64,000 bases of DNA, from NCBI RefSeq assembly GCF_003660285.1, contig NZ_QXQQ01000003.1, positions 1-64,000 of the forward strand. Direction: 5' to 3'. The notes below the pieces were generated by a model. The model made no database searches. It was not told the DNA's origin and saw nothing but the letters and a program-made list of their open reading frames with translations. Source of the stretch: Helicobacter labacensis (GTDB lineage Bacteria > Campylobacterota > Campylobacteria > Campylobacterales > Helicobacteraceae). Positions 1 through 10,638 of the stretch are shown here, in pieces (position 1 is the first letter of the stretch; every line of letters begins with the position of its first letter). Position numbers and translations under genes: made by a program.

Positions 1-370
1 GGCTGGGGGGTGTTGGGGGCTGGGGGGGTTTTGGTGGTGGTGGTATGATGATATAGAGGTGCTTGTCCGTGTGGTTGATCTTATAACTCCCCCCTGGATA
101 GAGCACGACTATCTTAGCCAAGCCTGCTTTACTGCGTGCAATACTAATAGAAGTCTGGTTATCAAAATGGTAATGTTTGGGCGGGAGTTTGAAATGCGCC
201 CTAATGTCTAGCACGCTCTCAAACTTGCCCACATGGGTTTGTTTGATATGGTGTTTGCCAAGGGGTTGATCAAAGCTCAAACGCACGCTACTTGTGCCAA
301 AGGGCACAACCTGCGTGATACTCAAGGCATGCGCGTAAATCCCAATGAGCAGACAAATGACAAAGCGCAC
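1..370 (-). CDS. amiA: N-acetylmuramoyl-L-alanine amidase, N-terminal part (AMIN domain)
   Basis: Partial: the reading frame runs off the left edge of the window. The visible 123 residues begin with a short basic start and a hydrophobic export signal (VRFVICLLIGIYAHA), followed by a beta-rich segment typical of AMIN domains and then a proline-rich linker (PPPPKPPQPPTPPS) just before the edge. In H. pylori the gene downstream of the nitronate monooxygenase gene is the peptidoglycan amidase AmiA, which splits daughter cells, and the signal, AMIN and linker order fits. The catalytic zinc domain is outside the window. The likely start is a GTG at 370; an ATG at 374 is in the wrong frame. The start lies five bases after the upstream stop, so the gene should be co-transcribed. 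Confidence 0.72.
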   Translation of the reverse strand, partial: MRFVICLLIGIYAHALSITQVVPFGTSSVRLSFDQPLGKHHIKQTHVGKFESVLDIRAHFKLPPKHYHFDNQTSISIARSKAGLAKIVVLYPGGSYKINHTDKHLYIIIPPPPKPPQPPTPPS

Positions 371-374
371 CCAT

Positions 375-1466
375 TTAGCCCTTGATGAGTTCTTGCACCA
401 GCTCGTGCACGCTTAAAATGCGCTCGATTCTATACCCATTAGCCCCGGTGAAATAAAGCCCCTCTTCTTTATTGCCTAGATAACTGCGCCCCAGCCCATC
501 GGCGATACAATAACCCACTTTCTTGGCTTCTTCGCCACGGTTGCAGGGCGCGACACAATTACTCACACAGGCGATCTTAGGGGCATTGCCCTCTTTAATG
601 CGTTTGAGCACCCCCGTATTGATCGCGCGCGCGGGGTAACCCACCGGGGATTTGATGAGCAAGATGTCCTCTTTTTGCAAAGAGGGTAAAATCTGCGCAT
701 ACACCTTAGCATCGCATTCTTTGGTGCCTAGAAAGCGTGTTGCCATCTGCACCCCACTAGCCCCCAAAGAGAGCATGGTGTCTATGTCCTTGCGATCCCA
801 AATCCCCCCAGCTGCAATAATGGGAATATTGCCCCATTCTTTGGAGGCTTCTACAATGCCCGGGACCAAGTTTTCTAGCTGGAACTCTTCTTTAAAGCAA
901 TCCTCATATTTAAAGCCCTGATGCCCCCCGCTCAAAGGTCCTTCTACGATGATCGCATCGGGCACGCGTTTATAGCGCGCGCTCCAGCGTTTGCAGATGA
1001 TGTGTAAGGCTTTAATAGAGGAGATAATGGGCACCAGTGCCACATTGGGGAAATCTTTAGTGAATTCGGGCATGTTGGTGGGCAAGCCCGCTCCAGTGAT
1101 GATCACATTCGCCCCTGCCTCACAGGCATCGCGCACCACCCGCCCGTATTCATTGATCGCATGCAAGATATTCGCGCCCAAAGGGTTAGAACCACAGATT
1201 TTACGGGCGTTTTTAAAGATTTCATTGAGGGCTTGTTTGGAGTAGAAATTCAAGGCTTCAAAGGGCTTTTTAGCGACCATCTTTTCTACAAAGCGCATAT
1301 TCTTATAATAGCCCGTGCCTACCGCTGAGATCACGCCCAAAATGCCCTCTTTAGCGGCACTGCCGGCTAATTCATCCCAACTGATCCCCACCCCCATACC
1401 CCCTTGAAAAATAGGATATTTGAGGGTGTGTTTGCCAATTTTTAGGGGTTTGAGTGTGGAAACCAT
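375..1466 (-). CDS. Nitronate monooxygenase / NPD-type flavin oxidoreductase
   Basis: A 363-residue FMN-binding TIM-barrel protein of the 2-nitropropane dioxygenase family. Visible features are the N-terminal glycine-rich strand (FQGGMGVGIS), the GGHQG motif holding the usual catalytic histidine, and the phosphate-binding strand IIAAGGI followed by GASGVQMATRFLGT. The C-terminal CVSNCVAPCNRGEE segment carries three closely spaced cysteines. Family members oxidise nitronates, or act as quinone or enoyl reductases, so the true substrate is not decided by sequence. It sits between tyrS and amiA in a minus-strand operon, 11 bases after tyrS, in the same order as the corresponding H. pylori genes. 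Length is normal and no damage is seen. Confidence 0.85.
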   Translation of the reverse strand: MVSTLKPLKIGKHTLKYPIFQGGMGVGISWDELAGSAAKEGILGVISAVGTGYYKNMRFVEKMVAKKPFEALNFYSKQALNEIFKNARKICGSNPLGANILHAINEYGRVVRDACEAGANVIITGAGLPTNMPEFTKDFPNVALVPIISSIKALHIICKRWSARYKRVPDAIIVEGPLSGGHQGFKYEDCFKEEFQLENLVPGIVEASKEWGNIPIIAAGGIWDRKDIDTMLSLGASGVQMATRFLGTKECDAKVYAQILPSLQKEDILLIKSPVGYPARAINTGVLKRIKEGNAPKIACVSNCVAPCNRGEEAKKVGYCIADGLGRSYLGNKEEGLYFTGANGYRIERILSVHELVQELIKG

Positions 1467-1477
1467 GCGCTATCCTT

Positions 1478-2686
1478 TTAGTGGATATGGACCAAGGCAA
1501 ATTTTCTCTTCCCCACCTGCAGGACATAGGAGCCTTGGCTAAATTGGTAGCGATCATCTTTTAGCACCTCGTGATTGAGGCGCACCCCACCCCCTAAAAT
1601 GTCCCTGCGCGCTTGTGAGCTAGAGGAACAGAGCTGACTCTCTTTGAGCACATTGCCAATCCACGCCCCATTTTCAAAATGCCACTCGGGCATCTGGCTT
1701 GGGGCTTGTTTTTGGCTAAAGATTTTGTCAAACTCAACCTTAGCGCTTTGGGCTTGTTGCTCAGAGTGCCAACGCGTGGTGATCTCTAGGGCTAATTCCT
1801 CCTTGATTGCTTTAGGGTGCGCTTTGCCCTCCTGCACGCTCTGCTGTAATTGGGCGATCTGCTCGGGGGTTTTGGTGCTCAAAAGCTCGTAATAACGCCA
1901 CATCAAATCATCACTAATGCTCAAAAGCTTGGCATACATGCTAGTGGGCTCCTCAGTAATTGCGATGTAATTGCCCAAGCTCTTGCTCATCTTGTGCACG
2001 CCATCCAAACCCTCTAGCAAGGGCATGGTGAGCACGCTTTGTTCTTTGTTTAATCCGTAGGCGCGTTGTAAAAAGCGTCCCACTAAGAGATTAAACTTTT
2101 GATCATTGCCCCCCAATTCTAGATCGCACTCTAAAACAACCGAATCATAACCCTGCAACAGGGGGTAGAGAAACTCCACAATGCTAATGGGTTGGTTAGC
2201 GCGGTGGCGTTTTTCAAAATCATCGCGCTCTAGCATGCGCGCTACAGAGAATTTAGCACTCAGGGCTAACATCCCCGCACTCCCCAAAGCATTTAGCCAT
2301 GTGGAATTAAAACACACCTCTGTCAAGGTGGGGTCTAGCACTTTAAACACTTGTTTAGCATAAGTCTTGGCGTTCTCTTGCACTGCCTCCTCGCTCAAGG
2401 GCTTTCTAGTTTCACTCTTGCCACTGGGATCGCCAATGCGTGCGGTGAAATCCCCGATGAGAAATTTAACAAGCCCGCCATGTTTTTGCAAGGTAGCAAG
2501 CTTTTCTAAGAGCACGGCATGCCCTAGGTGCAAATCTGGGGCTGTGGGGTCAAAACCTGCCTTGATGATAAAGCGTTTCCCGGTGTGATAAAAGCGTTCT
2601 ACTAGGCTTTGCAATAAGTCTAAACCAATGCACTCCCCCATGCCCTTAGTGATCTGAGCCATCGCGTGTTGAATTTGTGCTTGCAT
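1478..2686 (-). CDS. tyrS: Tyrosyl-tRNA synthetase
   Basis: A class I aminoacyl-tRNA synthetase of 402 residues that charges tRNA-Tyr in the cytoplasm. The HIGH-type signature appears as DLHLGHAV near residue 52 and the KMSKS loop as HKMSKSLGNY near residue 233. The C-terminal 60 residues form an S4-like RNA-binding domain with the expected basic beta strands. The 402-residue length and the S4 tail match the bacterial TyrRS subfamily that includes H. pylori. It lies 9 bases downstream of spoT and 11 bases upstream of the nitronate monooxygenase gene, so it is inside one operon. A second in-frame ATG at residue 9 could be used. Confidence 0.96.
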   Translation of the reverse strand: MQAQIQHAMAQITKGMGECIGLDLLQSLVERFYHTGKRFIIKAGFDPTAPDLHLGHAVLLEKLATLQKHGGLVKFLIGDFTARIGDPSGKSETRKPLSEEAVQENAKTYAKQVFKVLDPTLTEVCFNSTWLNALGSAGMLALSAKFSVARMLERDDFEKRHRANQPISIVEFLYPLLQGYDSVVLECDLELGGNDQKFNLLVGRFLQRAYGLNKEQSVLTMPLLEGLDGVHKMSKSLGNYIAITEEPTSMYAKLLSISDDLMWRYYELLSTKTPEQIAQLQQSVQEGKAHPKAIKEELALEITTRWHSEQQAQSAKVEFDKIFSQKQAPSQMPEWHFENGAWIGNVLKESQLCSSSSQARRDILGGGVRLNHEVLKDDRYQFSQGSYVLQVGKRKFALVHIH

Positions 2687-2695
2687 GCTTGTCCT

Positions 2696-5053
2696 TTAGG
2701 CTTGGTAAGCGTCTTTAGCGCTTAAGAAACTCACCAATCTCTCTTGGTATCTCTGGGAGAGAATTTCTTTAAGCACGCTGGCTTCCCTAGCGTTGTATTC
2801 AATAGAAACTTCACAATGCGAAGAGAAATTATCCCCATGCGCTAAATAATTCACGCCCATGATCGTGCAGTCGTTTTTAGCCAAAAAGTCTAACAGACGC
2901 ACTAACGCGCTTTTTTTATCCTCAAGATAAAAAATCCCCTTATAGATTTCTCTCTTGCGCTTACTCCACTGCACAAAGACCATGGGCAAACCCAAATCGA
3001 TCTCTGCGCCCACTTCCTTGCATAGTTTATGGTGCACGACGATCTTGTGATCTTTATAGGTGGGCATGATCGCCACAATTTCATCGCCGTATTTAGGGTG
3101 GCAACAATCATCAAACAACACTTGTTTGACATGCACATAGGGGTTGGTGTAGATGATGAAATGCTCCAAATAACTCTTTTTCAAGCCGATGTGGGGATTG
3201 ATGAGGTTGAGCATTTTATTAGTCAGGCGGAATTGCAAGAGATTCTTCATCAAAAACCCAAACTCATTGTATTGCACCTTTTTCTTTTGGTGTTTGGGGG
3301 TTTCTTTAACCTTCTCTTGGATTTCTTCAACTAATTTTTTTAAATTCCCGATGTTCTTGCTAGCTTCACTCAAAGAGGTCTCCACCCCATATTGCGCGAG
3401 TTTTTTCTCAAACAAGGGGTAATCTTTGGGTCCGATCTCTTGGGTGAAAATAGGACCTTCAAAAATGCAAGAAAGGATATTGATCATGCTCTTTGCGTCG
3501 ATCTCTTTGATCTGGTTCTTGCGCTGTAATTTGAGGTGGTTTTTGGCGCGCGAAGTCTTGAGCTGGTCGATCCAAATGTAGCGTGGGATAGAGTGCTCGC
3601 CCTTGATAATTTTCACCACATCGCCACTTCTGAGTTCCTGATTGAGAGTAGCCTTTTGGTTATTCACAAAGGCTTTAGCAGCGCGATCGCCTAGATCGCT
3701 ATGGATCATGTAGGCAAAGTCCAACACGATCGCCCCAGCGGGCAAAGTGTAGGTATCCCCATCGGGAGAAAAGACGGTGATGTCTTCGCGGTAGAGATCG
3801 TTTTGCACTAAGGCGTAAAATTCTTTGGGGTTGGACTTAGAATCATGACCTTGGTATTTAAAATTGTGCAACCATTTAAGCGCGTCCGGTTCTGCGCCTC
3901 CGGCCTTGTATTTCCAATGCGCTGAGTTGCCATATTCTGCGCCCATGTGCATCTCAAAGGTGCGCACCTGGATTTCATAAATGGAGGATTGATCAAAAAT
4001 AGTCGTGTGGATAGTTTGGTAGCCATTCTCCTTAGGCAAGGCGACATAGTCTTTAAAGCGCGAAATAATGGGCTTGAAACGCAAATGCACGATGCCCAAA
4101 ATTCTATAACAATCCAGCGGGTTTTTCACCAGCACCCGCACCGCCATCAAGTCTAATATCTCATCCTTGCTCACCGCGCCCTTGCGTTGCATTTTGAGAT
4201 AAATAGAATAGGGGCGCTTGATGCGCGTGCTGATGGTAAAATCCCCTTCAGCAAACCCGGCTTTAAAAAATAACTTCTCTAATTTGGTCGCAAAACCATT
4301 GAGCTTGAGAGAGAGAGATTGTTGGTTTTCATTGAGGTAGGCTCGAATTTCTTGGTATTCTTGGGGGTAAATGTAATAAAAACTCTTGTCTTCTAATTCG
4401 TTCTTAATGGATGCCATCCCTAGACGGCTGGCAATGGGCGCATACACGGCTAAAGTTTCTTTGGAGATGCGGATTTGCTTCTCTCTAGGCAGGGCTTCTA
4501 GGGTTAAAATATTGTGTAGGCGATCGCTAATTTTCACCACCAAAGCACGCGGATCGTCAATCGCGCTCACTAAAATTTTTCTAAAAGTCAGGGCTGAGGC
4601 TAAAAGCCTAGAATCTTGGGCATCTTTAGGGAACTCCTCTTTTCTAATTTCGGTGATCTTGGTGAGCGCGTCTACCAAATGCGCCACATCGCCCCCAAAT
4701 TCGCGTTCTACATACTCCACACTACAGGGGGTGTCTTCAACCACATCATGCAACAAAGCTGCGCACACCATCGCTTCATCGCCATCGCAAAAGCCTACAA
4801 TAGCGGCGACACAAATGGGGTGGGTGATATAGGGACCACCACCCTTGCGTGTCTGACCTTCATGAAAGTGGTAAGCGACATCTAAGGCATGCGTGATCTT
4901 AGGGGTGATGCGGGTAACATTTTCTAAAATGCGCGTGGCCTCGCGCGGGCTACAAACTTCCTTGATCGCGCCTAGAATCTCCAGCAAATCCCCATAGACT
5001 TTTTTCTTAGTATCTTGGTTCAATGCATTCAAGACTGATCTTCCCTTGCGCAA
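2696..5053 (-). CDS. spoT: Bifunctional (p)ppGpp synthetase/hydrolase SpoT (RSH)
   Basis: A 785-residue RelA/SpoT homologue that makes and degrades the stringent-response alarmone. The N-terminal HD hydrolase is intact: RKGGGPYITHP and LLHDVVEDT supply the metal-binding H and HD residues. The synthetase follows with RIKRPYSIYLKM, GYQTIHTT and YEIQVRT. A TGS domain begins near residue 415 (ITVFSPDGD) and an ACT-type regulatory domain occupies roughly the last 80 residues. Both active sites look complete, consistent with a single bifunctional RSH in Helicobacter. The annotated start overlaps the upstream rpoZ gene by 47 bases; in-frame TTG codons just inside could be the real start. The link with rpoZ matters because omega is a ppGpp-binding RNA polymerase subunit in other bacteria. 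Confidence 0.95.
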   Translation of the reverse strand: MRKGRSVLNALNQDTKKKVYGDLLEILGAIKEVCSPREATRILENVTRITPKITHALDVAYHFHEGQTRKGGGPYITHPICVAAIVGFCDGDEAMVCAALLHDVVEDTPCSVEYVEREFGGDVAHLVDALTKITEIRKEEFPKDAQDSRLLASALTFRKILVSAIDDPRALVVKISDRLHNILTLEALPREKQIRISKETLAVYAPIASRLGMASIKNELEDKSFYYIYPQEYQEIRAYLNENQQSLSLKLNGFATKLEKLFFKAGFAEGDFTISTRIKRPYSIYLKMQRKGAVSKDEILDLMAVRVLVKNPLDCYRILGIVHLRFKPIISRFKDYVALPKENGYQTIHTTIFDQSSIYEIQVRTFEMHMGAEYGNSAHWKYKAGGAEPDALKWLHNFKYQGHDSKSNPKEFYALVQNDLYREDITVFSPDGDTYTLPAGAIVLDFAYMIHSDLGDRAAKAFVNNQKATLNQELRSGDVVKIIKGEHSIPRYIWIDQLKTSRAKNHLKLQRKNQIKEIDAKSMINILSCIFEGPIFTQEIGPKDYPLFEKKLAQYGVETSLSEASKNIGNLKKLVEEIQEKVKETPKHQKKKVQYNEFGFLMKNLLQFRLTNKMLNLINPHIGLKKSYLEHFIIYTNPYVHVKQVLFDDCCHPKYGDEIVAIMPTYKDHKIVVHHKLCKEVGAEIDLGLPMVFVQWSKRKREIYKGIFYLEDKKSALVRLLDFLAKNDCTIMGVNYLAHGDNFSSHCEVSIEYNAREASVLKEILSQRYQERLVSFLSAKDAYQA

Positions 5054-5228
5054 CCTCTAGGATCGCGATGTCGGTAAGCTTGTGGTGCTTGGTATCCAGC
5101 CCCACCAAAGGTTTAGCCCCAGCTCCCAGCTGTTTGACACGCGTAAAGATCAAATTGGAGAGCACATAGCGATCATTATCCACTTTGGCTAGGGCTTGGG
5201 CGACAATTTCCTCTGTTCTCAACGCCAT
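5007..5228 (-). CDS. rpoZ: RNA polymerase omega subunit
   Basis: A 73-residue protein starting MALRTEEIVAQALAKV, with the omega-like N-terminal helix followed by RYVLSNLIFTRVKQL, in which the conserved R-aa-L pattern contacts the beta-prime subunit. It assists assembly of RNA polymerase. The gene sits between pyrH (18 bases upstream) and spoT (overlapping), the order known in H. pylori. It is a little shorter than the E. coli protein (91 residues) but usual for epsilonproteobacteria. The start is supported by a TAAAGGATAT stretch directly before ATG. Confidence 0.9.
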   Translation of the reverse strand: MALRTEEIVAQALAKVDNDRYVLSNLIFTRVKQLGAGAKPLVGLDTKHHKLTDIAILEVAQGKISLECIEPRY

Positions 5229-5246
5229 ATCCTTTAGAGTTTTCCT

Positions 5247-6053
<807 letters not shown>

Positions 6054-6140
6054 CTACAAGGAGGCATAATTAAGGGAGTTACTTAGGGCGTTGTTGGGTT
6101 TATGAGATTAGAGTTACACAAACTTTACAAAAGGAAAGAC

Positions 6141-7784
6141 ATGCAAACTACTATCGGGCAATACCTCTTAGACAAGCTGAAAGACTATGGGGTGCAACAC
6201 CTCTTTGGAGTCCCCGGAGATTATAATTTGTCCTTTTTGGATTTGGTTGAAGACGATCCGCACTTACAATGGGTGGGTAATTGTAATGAGCTCAATGCGG
6301 CTTATGCTGCTGATGGGTATGCGCGTTTAAAGCCTATGGGGGCATTGCTGACAACCTTTGGGGTGGGGGAACTCAGCGCGATCAACGGGGTAGCGGGCTC
6401 TTACGCCGAGAGCGTGCCTGTGGTGAAAATTGTGGGCATGCCCTCTAGGAGCATAGCTTATAAGCGCAAATTCGTGCACCACACCTTAGGCGATGGGGAG
6501 TTTTTGAAATTTTACAACATGTATAGAGAGGTGAGTGTCGCCCAAACCATCCTAGACAAACAAAACGCTCCCACAGAGATCGACCGGGTGCTAAGGGCAT
6601 GCTTTTTGCATAAGAAGCCCGTTTACATCGGCATTCCTGCCGATGTCGTGCATAGCCCTATTGAAATCATTCTGTGCTCACCCATGCCCCCCAAAAGCGA
6701 TCGCAAAATTTTGGGGGCTTTCATAGACGCTGTGCAAGGTGTGCTTAAGAAATCCAAGTCCCAAGCCGTGTTAGCCGATTATGAAGTCAATCGTTACCGC
6801 CTTAACCAAGAACTCAAAACCTTTATTGAAACCAGCCAATTACCCTTAGCCTCGCTGTCTATGGGCAAAGGGGTTTTTGATGAAACCCACCCCAATTTTG
6901 TAGGGGTGTATAGCGGGATTTTAAGCGACTCCAAAGTCAGCGCGTTGATCAAGCAGGCAGATTGCGTTTTGATGATCGGAGTCAAACTCACCGATTCACT
7001 GACCGCTGGCTTTAATTATGTCCGTAAACAAGGTCACCAGATGATAGAGATTCATCCTCTTTATAGCCAAATTGGGGAGAGAATTTACAATGACATATTG
7101 ATGCAAGATGTGCTAAAAGCCCTAGCGGATTTAAAATTTACACGCCATGTTCTCAAAGACTCCATGCCTAAAACTCCCCGCCTTAGTGGCAAACTCACCC
7201 AAGACAAGTTTTTCAAGGTGATCCAAGCGTATTTACGCCCCGATGATGTGTTGATCGCCGAGCAGGGGACTTCTTTTTTTGGCGCGCTCTCCATGCCCTT
7301 ACCTAGCGGGGTGAGTTTTATAGGTCAGCCCCTTTGGGGTTCCATTGGCTACACTCTAGGGGCTTTGCTGGGTAGCGCATTAGCTAATAGGAATCGGCGC
7401 AATATCCTTTTAATTGGCGATGGCTCTTTACAATTAGTTGCCCAAGAGCTCTCTACTATGCTAAGAGAGAATATTACGCCCATCATCATAGTGATTAATA
7501 ATGATGGTTACACGGTGGAGCGTTGTATCCATGGTCCCCAGCGCCACTATAACGACATCAACATGTGGCATTACTCCAAATTGCCTAGCGTCTTTGATGT
7601 GAAGTTGTCTAGGGAGTGCTTGAGTTTTCAGGTTTCTAGCGTGCCTGAATTACAAAAAGCGCTCAATAGCGCTAGAGAAGAGCCCACTAAGCTGGCTTTG
7701 ATCGAAGTCTTCATGGATAAACATGACGCGCCAGCTTTGCTCAAGAAACTAGGCGCGCTCTTTAGCGCACAAAACAATGCCTAG
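6141..7784 (+). CDS. ThDP-dependent 2-oxoacid decarboxylase (pyruvate/indolepyruvate decarboxylase family)
   Basis: A protein of 547 residues from ATG 6141, chosen because AAGGAAAG lies just upstream; a longer frame opens at 6102. It belongs to the pyruvate/indolepyruvate decarboxylase family: [10 protein letters not shown] with the active-site Asp 27, NCNELNAAY with the cofactor-activating Glu 50, the paired histidines in [10 protein letters not shown] near residue 113, and the ThDP motif starting GDGSLQL near residue 427, ending in NNDGYTVE with the second catalytic Glu. All hallmark residues are present, so it should decarboxylate a 2-oxoacid to an aldehyde. Substrate (pyruvate, indolepyruvate or a branched 2-oxoacid) cannot be read from sequence. 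No alcohol dehydrogenase is adjacent. It converges on bioA and the two stop codons overlap. Confidence 0.9.
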   Translation: MQTTIGQYLLDKLKDYGVQHLFGVPGDYNLSFLDLVEDDPHLQWVGNCNELNAAYAADGYARLKPMGALLTTFGVGELSAINGVAGSYAESVPVVKIVGMPSRSIAYKRKFVHHTLGDGEFLKFYNMYREVSVAQTILDKQNAPTEIDRVLRACFLHKKPVYIGIPADVVHSPIEIILCSPMPPKSDRKILGAFIDAVQGVLKKSKSQAVLADYEVNRYRLNQELKTFIETSQLPLASLSMGKGVFDETHPNFVGVYSGILSDSKVSALIKQADCVLMIGVKLTDSLTAGFNYVRKQGHQMIEIHPLYSQIGERIYNDILMQDVLKALADLKFTRHVLKDSMPKTPRLSGKLTQDKFFKVIQAYLRPDDVLIAEQGTSFFGALSMPLPSGVSFIGQPLWGSIGYTLGALLGSALANRNRRNILLIGDGSLQLVAQELSTMLRENITPIIIVINNDGYTVERCIHGPQRHYNDINMWHYSKLPSVFDVKLSRECLSFQVSSVPELQKALNSAREEPTKLALIEVFMDKHDAPALLKKLGALFSAQNNA

Positions 7785-9067
7785 AGCAATTCTAAAACGA
7801 TTTCTCTGAGCACGCGCGCGATATACTGGATTTGTGTCTCATTGATACAATAGGGGGGCATGCAATAGATGGTGTTGCCTAAAGGACGCAAGAGCACGCC
7901 CTTTTGCATGGCTTTAGCAAAGATAGCCAAACTCGCCCGCGTGCTGCCCCTATAGCCCTCCAACTCAAAGGCAAAGACCATGCCTAGCGCGCGCAAGTTA
8001 GCTACCCCCTTTAACCCCCCCAAAGACTCCTGCAAACACGCCTGCATGTGCGCGCTCAAAATGCGGTTGTGTTCTAAAACATTCTCTTGTTCTAACACAT
8101 CTAAGGTAGCGTTAGCGCAGGCGCAGGCTAGAGCGTTGCCCGTGTAACTATGCGAATGCAGGAAGTTTTTATTTTGCGCGTAGGGGGCATAAAATTGCTT
8201 GTAAATGCGATTAGAAGTGAGCACCACGCTTAGGGGTAAATACCCCCCACTAATGCCCTTAGAAAGGCACAAAAAATCCGGCTTAACCCCACATTGTTGG
8301 TAAGCAAAGAGGGTCCCCGTGCGCCCAAAACCCACAGCAATTTCATCAAAGATCACATGCACCCCGCGCTCTTGGCACATCTGGCTAGCTTGGCGCACAT
8401 ATTCCGGGCTATAAAAGTGCATCCCTCCGGCGCATTGGATGAGGGGTTCTAAGATAAACGCGCTTAGAGTCTTGTGGTGCGTGTCTAATTGTGCCTCTAG
8501 CGCGCGCAAAGCTAGAAAGATGTGCGCATCGCTTTTGGGCACAGGAGTGCTTAGGTGCTCCAAAAATAAGGGTTTATAGGTGTCTTTATAAAGCCCTACA
8601 TTGCTAATGGAAAGCGCGCCCAAGGTTTCGCCATGGTAACTATTGCTCAAGGAGAGAAACTTAGGTTTGTGCGCGCCCTGTAGCAAATGGCTATGGTAGC
8701 TCATTTTCAAGGCAACCTCTATGCATGACGAACCATTGTCCGCGTAAAAACATTTTTCAAAGGTGCTCAGTTGGCAAAGCCGTTCTGAAAGGCGGATAAT
8801 TTGGGGGTGGGTAAAGCCAGCCAGCAAGACATGCTCTAGGGTGTCTGCTTGGGCTTTGAGTTGTTGGGTGATGTAGGGGTGGTTGTGCCCTAAAAGATTC
8901 ACCCACCAACTGCTAATCGCATCGATATAGGCGTTGTTTTCAAAGTCATAGAGATAGATTCCTTGGGCGCGCGCAATGGGCACTAGGGGGAGCTGTTCGT
9001 GATCGTGCATTTGGCTACAGGGATGCCAAATGTAGCGCATATCCAAATCGTGGTAGCGGGCGTTCAT
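7781..9067 (-). CDS. bioA: Adenosylmethionine-8-amino-7-oxononanoate aminotransferase
   Basis: A fold-type I PLP aminotransferase of 428 residues that makes 7,8-diaminopelargonate in biotin synthesis, using S-adenosylmethionine as amino donor. Signatures are WHPCSQM at the N terminus (typical of BioA), [13 protein letters not shown], the [11 protein letters not shown] segment with the cofactor-contacting Asp, and [11 protein letters not shown] with the PLP lysine. The GHNHPYI and [10 protein letters not shown]-like segments also fit. It is divergent from the PpiD-like gene across 108 bases holding two palindromes. With bioV at 22735 this is the second biotin gene in the window, and they are not in one operon. 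Confidence 0.94.
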   Translation of the reverse strand: MNARYHDLDMRYIWHPCSQMHDHEQLPLVPIARAQGIYLYDFENNAYIDAISSWWVNLLGHNHPYITQQLKAQADTLEHVLLAGFTHPQIIRLSERLCQLSTFEKCFYADNGSSCIEVALKMSYHSHLLQGAHKPKFLSLSNSYHGETLGALSISNVGLYKDTYKPLFLEHLSTPVPKSDAHIFLALRALEAQLDTHHKTLSAFILEPLIQCAGGMHFYSPEYVRQASQMCQERGVHVIFDEIAVGFGRTGTLFAYQQCGVKPDFLCLSKGISGGYLPLSVVLTSNRIYKQFYAPYAQNKNFLHSHSYTGNALACACANATLDVLEQENVLEHNRILSAHMQACLQESLGGLKGVANLRALGMVFAFELEGYRGSTRASLAIFAKAMQKGVLLRPLGNTIYCMPPYCINETQIQYIARVLREIVLELL

Positions 9068-9089
9068 CTAAAAATCTTTGTAGATCGTC

Positions 9090-9144
9090 ATTTTGGCTAA
9101 AAACCAAAATCTTAAAGCAGATTTTAGTCAGCTTTGACTAAAAT
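9090..9144. promoter_or_regulatory. Two tandem palindromes in the bioA / ppiD divergent intergenic region
   Basis: Two perfect inverted repeats lie within 55 bases. The first has arms ATTTTGG and CCAAAAT (9090-9096 and 9104-9110). The second has arms ATTTTAGTCA and TGACTAAAAT (9121-9130 and 9135-9144) around a GCTT loop. Both start with ATTTT and end with AAAAT. The flanking genes diverge, so terminators would serve neither; operators or transcript-leader hairpins are more natural. No regulator is known to me for these sequences. Confidence 0.5.
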
Positions 9145-9175
9145 AGCCCTTTAGCAAATTATACGCGGGGCTTTC

Positions 9176-10635
9176 GTGATCACCTGGATGCAAAGCATAA
9201 GAAATACCTAGTTGTTACTATCTGGATCAGCACCATCGCCTTTGTGGCAGCGGGCATGATCGGCTGGGGGCAATACAGCTTTTCATCAGGGGGGGGGAGC
9301 GTGGCTAAGGTAGGGCAAGTGCTCATCACCCAAGAAGAGCTAGATATGGAGCATAAACGCTTGCTAGATGTCTACAGCCAAAGTATCCCTAGTTTTAAAG
9401 ATTTAGACACCAAGCAAATCCAAGCGATGGGCTTAGAAAAGAGCGCGTTGCGCATGCTAGTTAACCAAGCCTTGTTAAAAAATCTTGCCCTAGATGTGGG
9501 CTTGGGCGTGAGCGATGCAGAGATCATTGCTGAGATTCAAAAAAGCAAGATGTTCCAAAAGGACGGGCATTTTGATGAAGCCCTGTATAAAAAACTCTTG
9601 CAAGAAAACCATTACCGCCCTAGTGCCTTTGAAGACAATGTCAAAAACGCCCTGCTTCTGCAAAAAATCTCCGCTCTTTTCCCCAAAGCCACCACGCCCC
9701 TAGAACAAAGTGCCTTTGCCTACCCCTTGCGCCTGCAGGATCGCGCTTTCATCAAAATCTTGCATGCCAAGGACGCGCCCATCAAGCTAGATGAGGACGC
9801 GCTCAAAACCTATTACCAAGCGCATAAGAGTGCTTATAAATTGCCCCCCAGCTACACTTTAGTGGCATTGCAAATAGAACCTAGCAAAACTCCCCCGGAC
9901 AACAACGCCTTGCAAAAGCATTACCAAACCCATAGGAGTGCCTACATGGACGCAGATGGCAAGCTAGAAGATTTTAAGCATGCCAAACCCAAGGTGATTC
10001 ATGATCTTTTACAAGCCCAAGCTAAAGAACGCGCTCTAGAGCAGTATTTGGCTCTTAAAAAAGGCAAGCTCACCCCAGCAGAACAGACCTTTAGCGCTTT
10101 GCCCTATAGCCAAGAGATTAACGCCCACATAGAAAAAATGCGCCCCGGGGAGGTGCTTAAGCCTTTAGAATACCAAGAGGGGTTTGTTGTGCTCAAATTA
10201 GTGAAAAAATCCAGTAACGCGCTCAAAGACTTCAAACAGGCGCGCCAAGCCGTGTTAGAGGAACTCACCAAAGAGAAACAACGCGCCTGGTTGCAACAAG
10301 AAGCGCGCAAAGAACTTAAAAATTTCAAGGGCGATGACATTGGCGCGATTTCGCCCGAATTTCAAGGCAGTATTCAAGAGTTAGACCCCAAGCAGGCTAA
10401 AGAACTCATCAATTACATTTTCAAACGCCCCGATGCCAAGGGTTTTCTTGTCCTAGAGGATAAAGCCGTGCTCTACCAAATTTACCAACAGGACTTCCAG
10501 CATGCCCTGCAAAATCAACCCTATTTAGAGGAAATGGCTAGTGATCTCAAAGCGCAGGACTTCGATCGCGCGTTGGTGGAGTTGCTAAGGAGCAAGTATC
10601 CGGTGGTGATCTATGCCAAGCGCTTGCAGGAGTAG
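9176..10635 (+). CDS. SurA/PpiD-type peptidyl-prolyl isomerase, frameshifted near the start
   Basis: Counterpart of the H. pylori gene upstream of ftsA: a membrane-anchored chaperone with a SurA-N-like helical domain and a C-terminal parvulin-like region (PGEVLKPLEYQEGFVVLKL near 10150). The natural start is probably GTG 9176, giving VITWMQS, but this frame stops at 9209. The homologous continuation HKKYLVVTIWIS is in the next frame from 9196. One missing C at the AGC/CAT junction (9196) explains it. Without correction the only in-frame start is GTG 9244, which would cut off most of the single membrane anchor (residues about 12-28). The rest of the frame, 463 residues, is clean and ends 3 bases before ftsA. 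It is therefore either a base-call error or a recent mutation. Confidence 0.8.
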
Positions 10636-10638
10636 GTC

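Noticed and set aside
1-50. G-rich stretch at the left edge as a regulatory G-quadruplex
   Set aside because: It encodes the proline-rich linker of AmiA on the minus strand (repeated CCN codons), which explains the composition.
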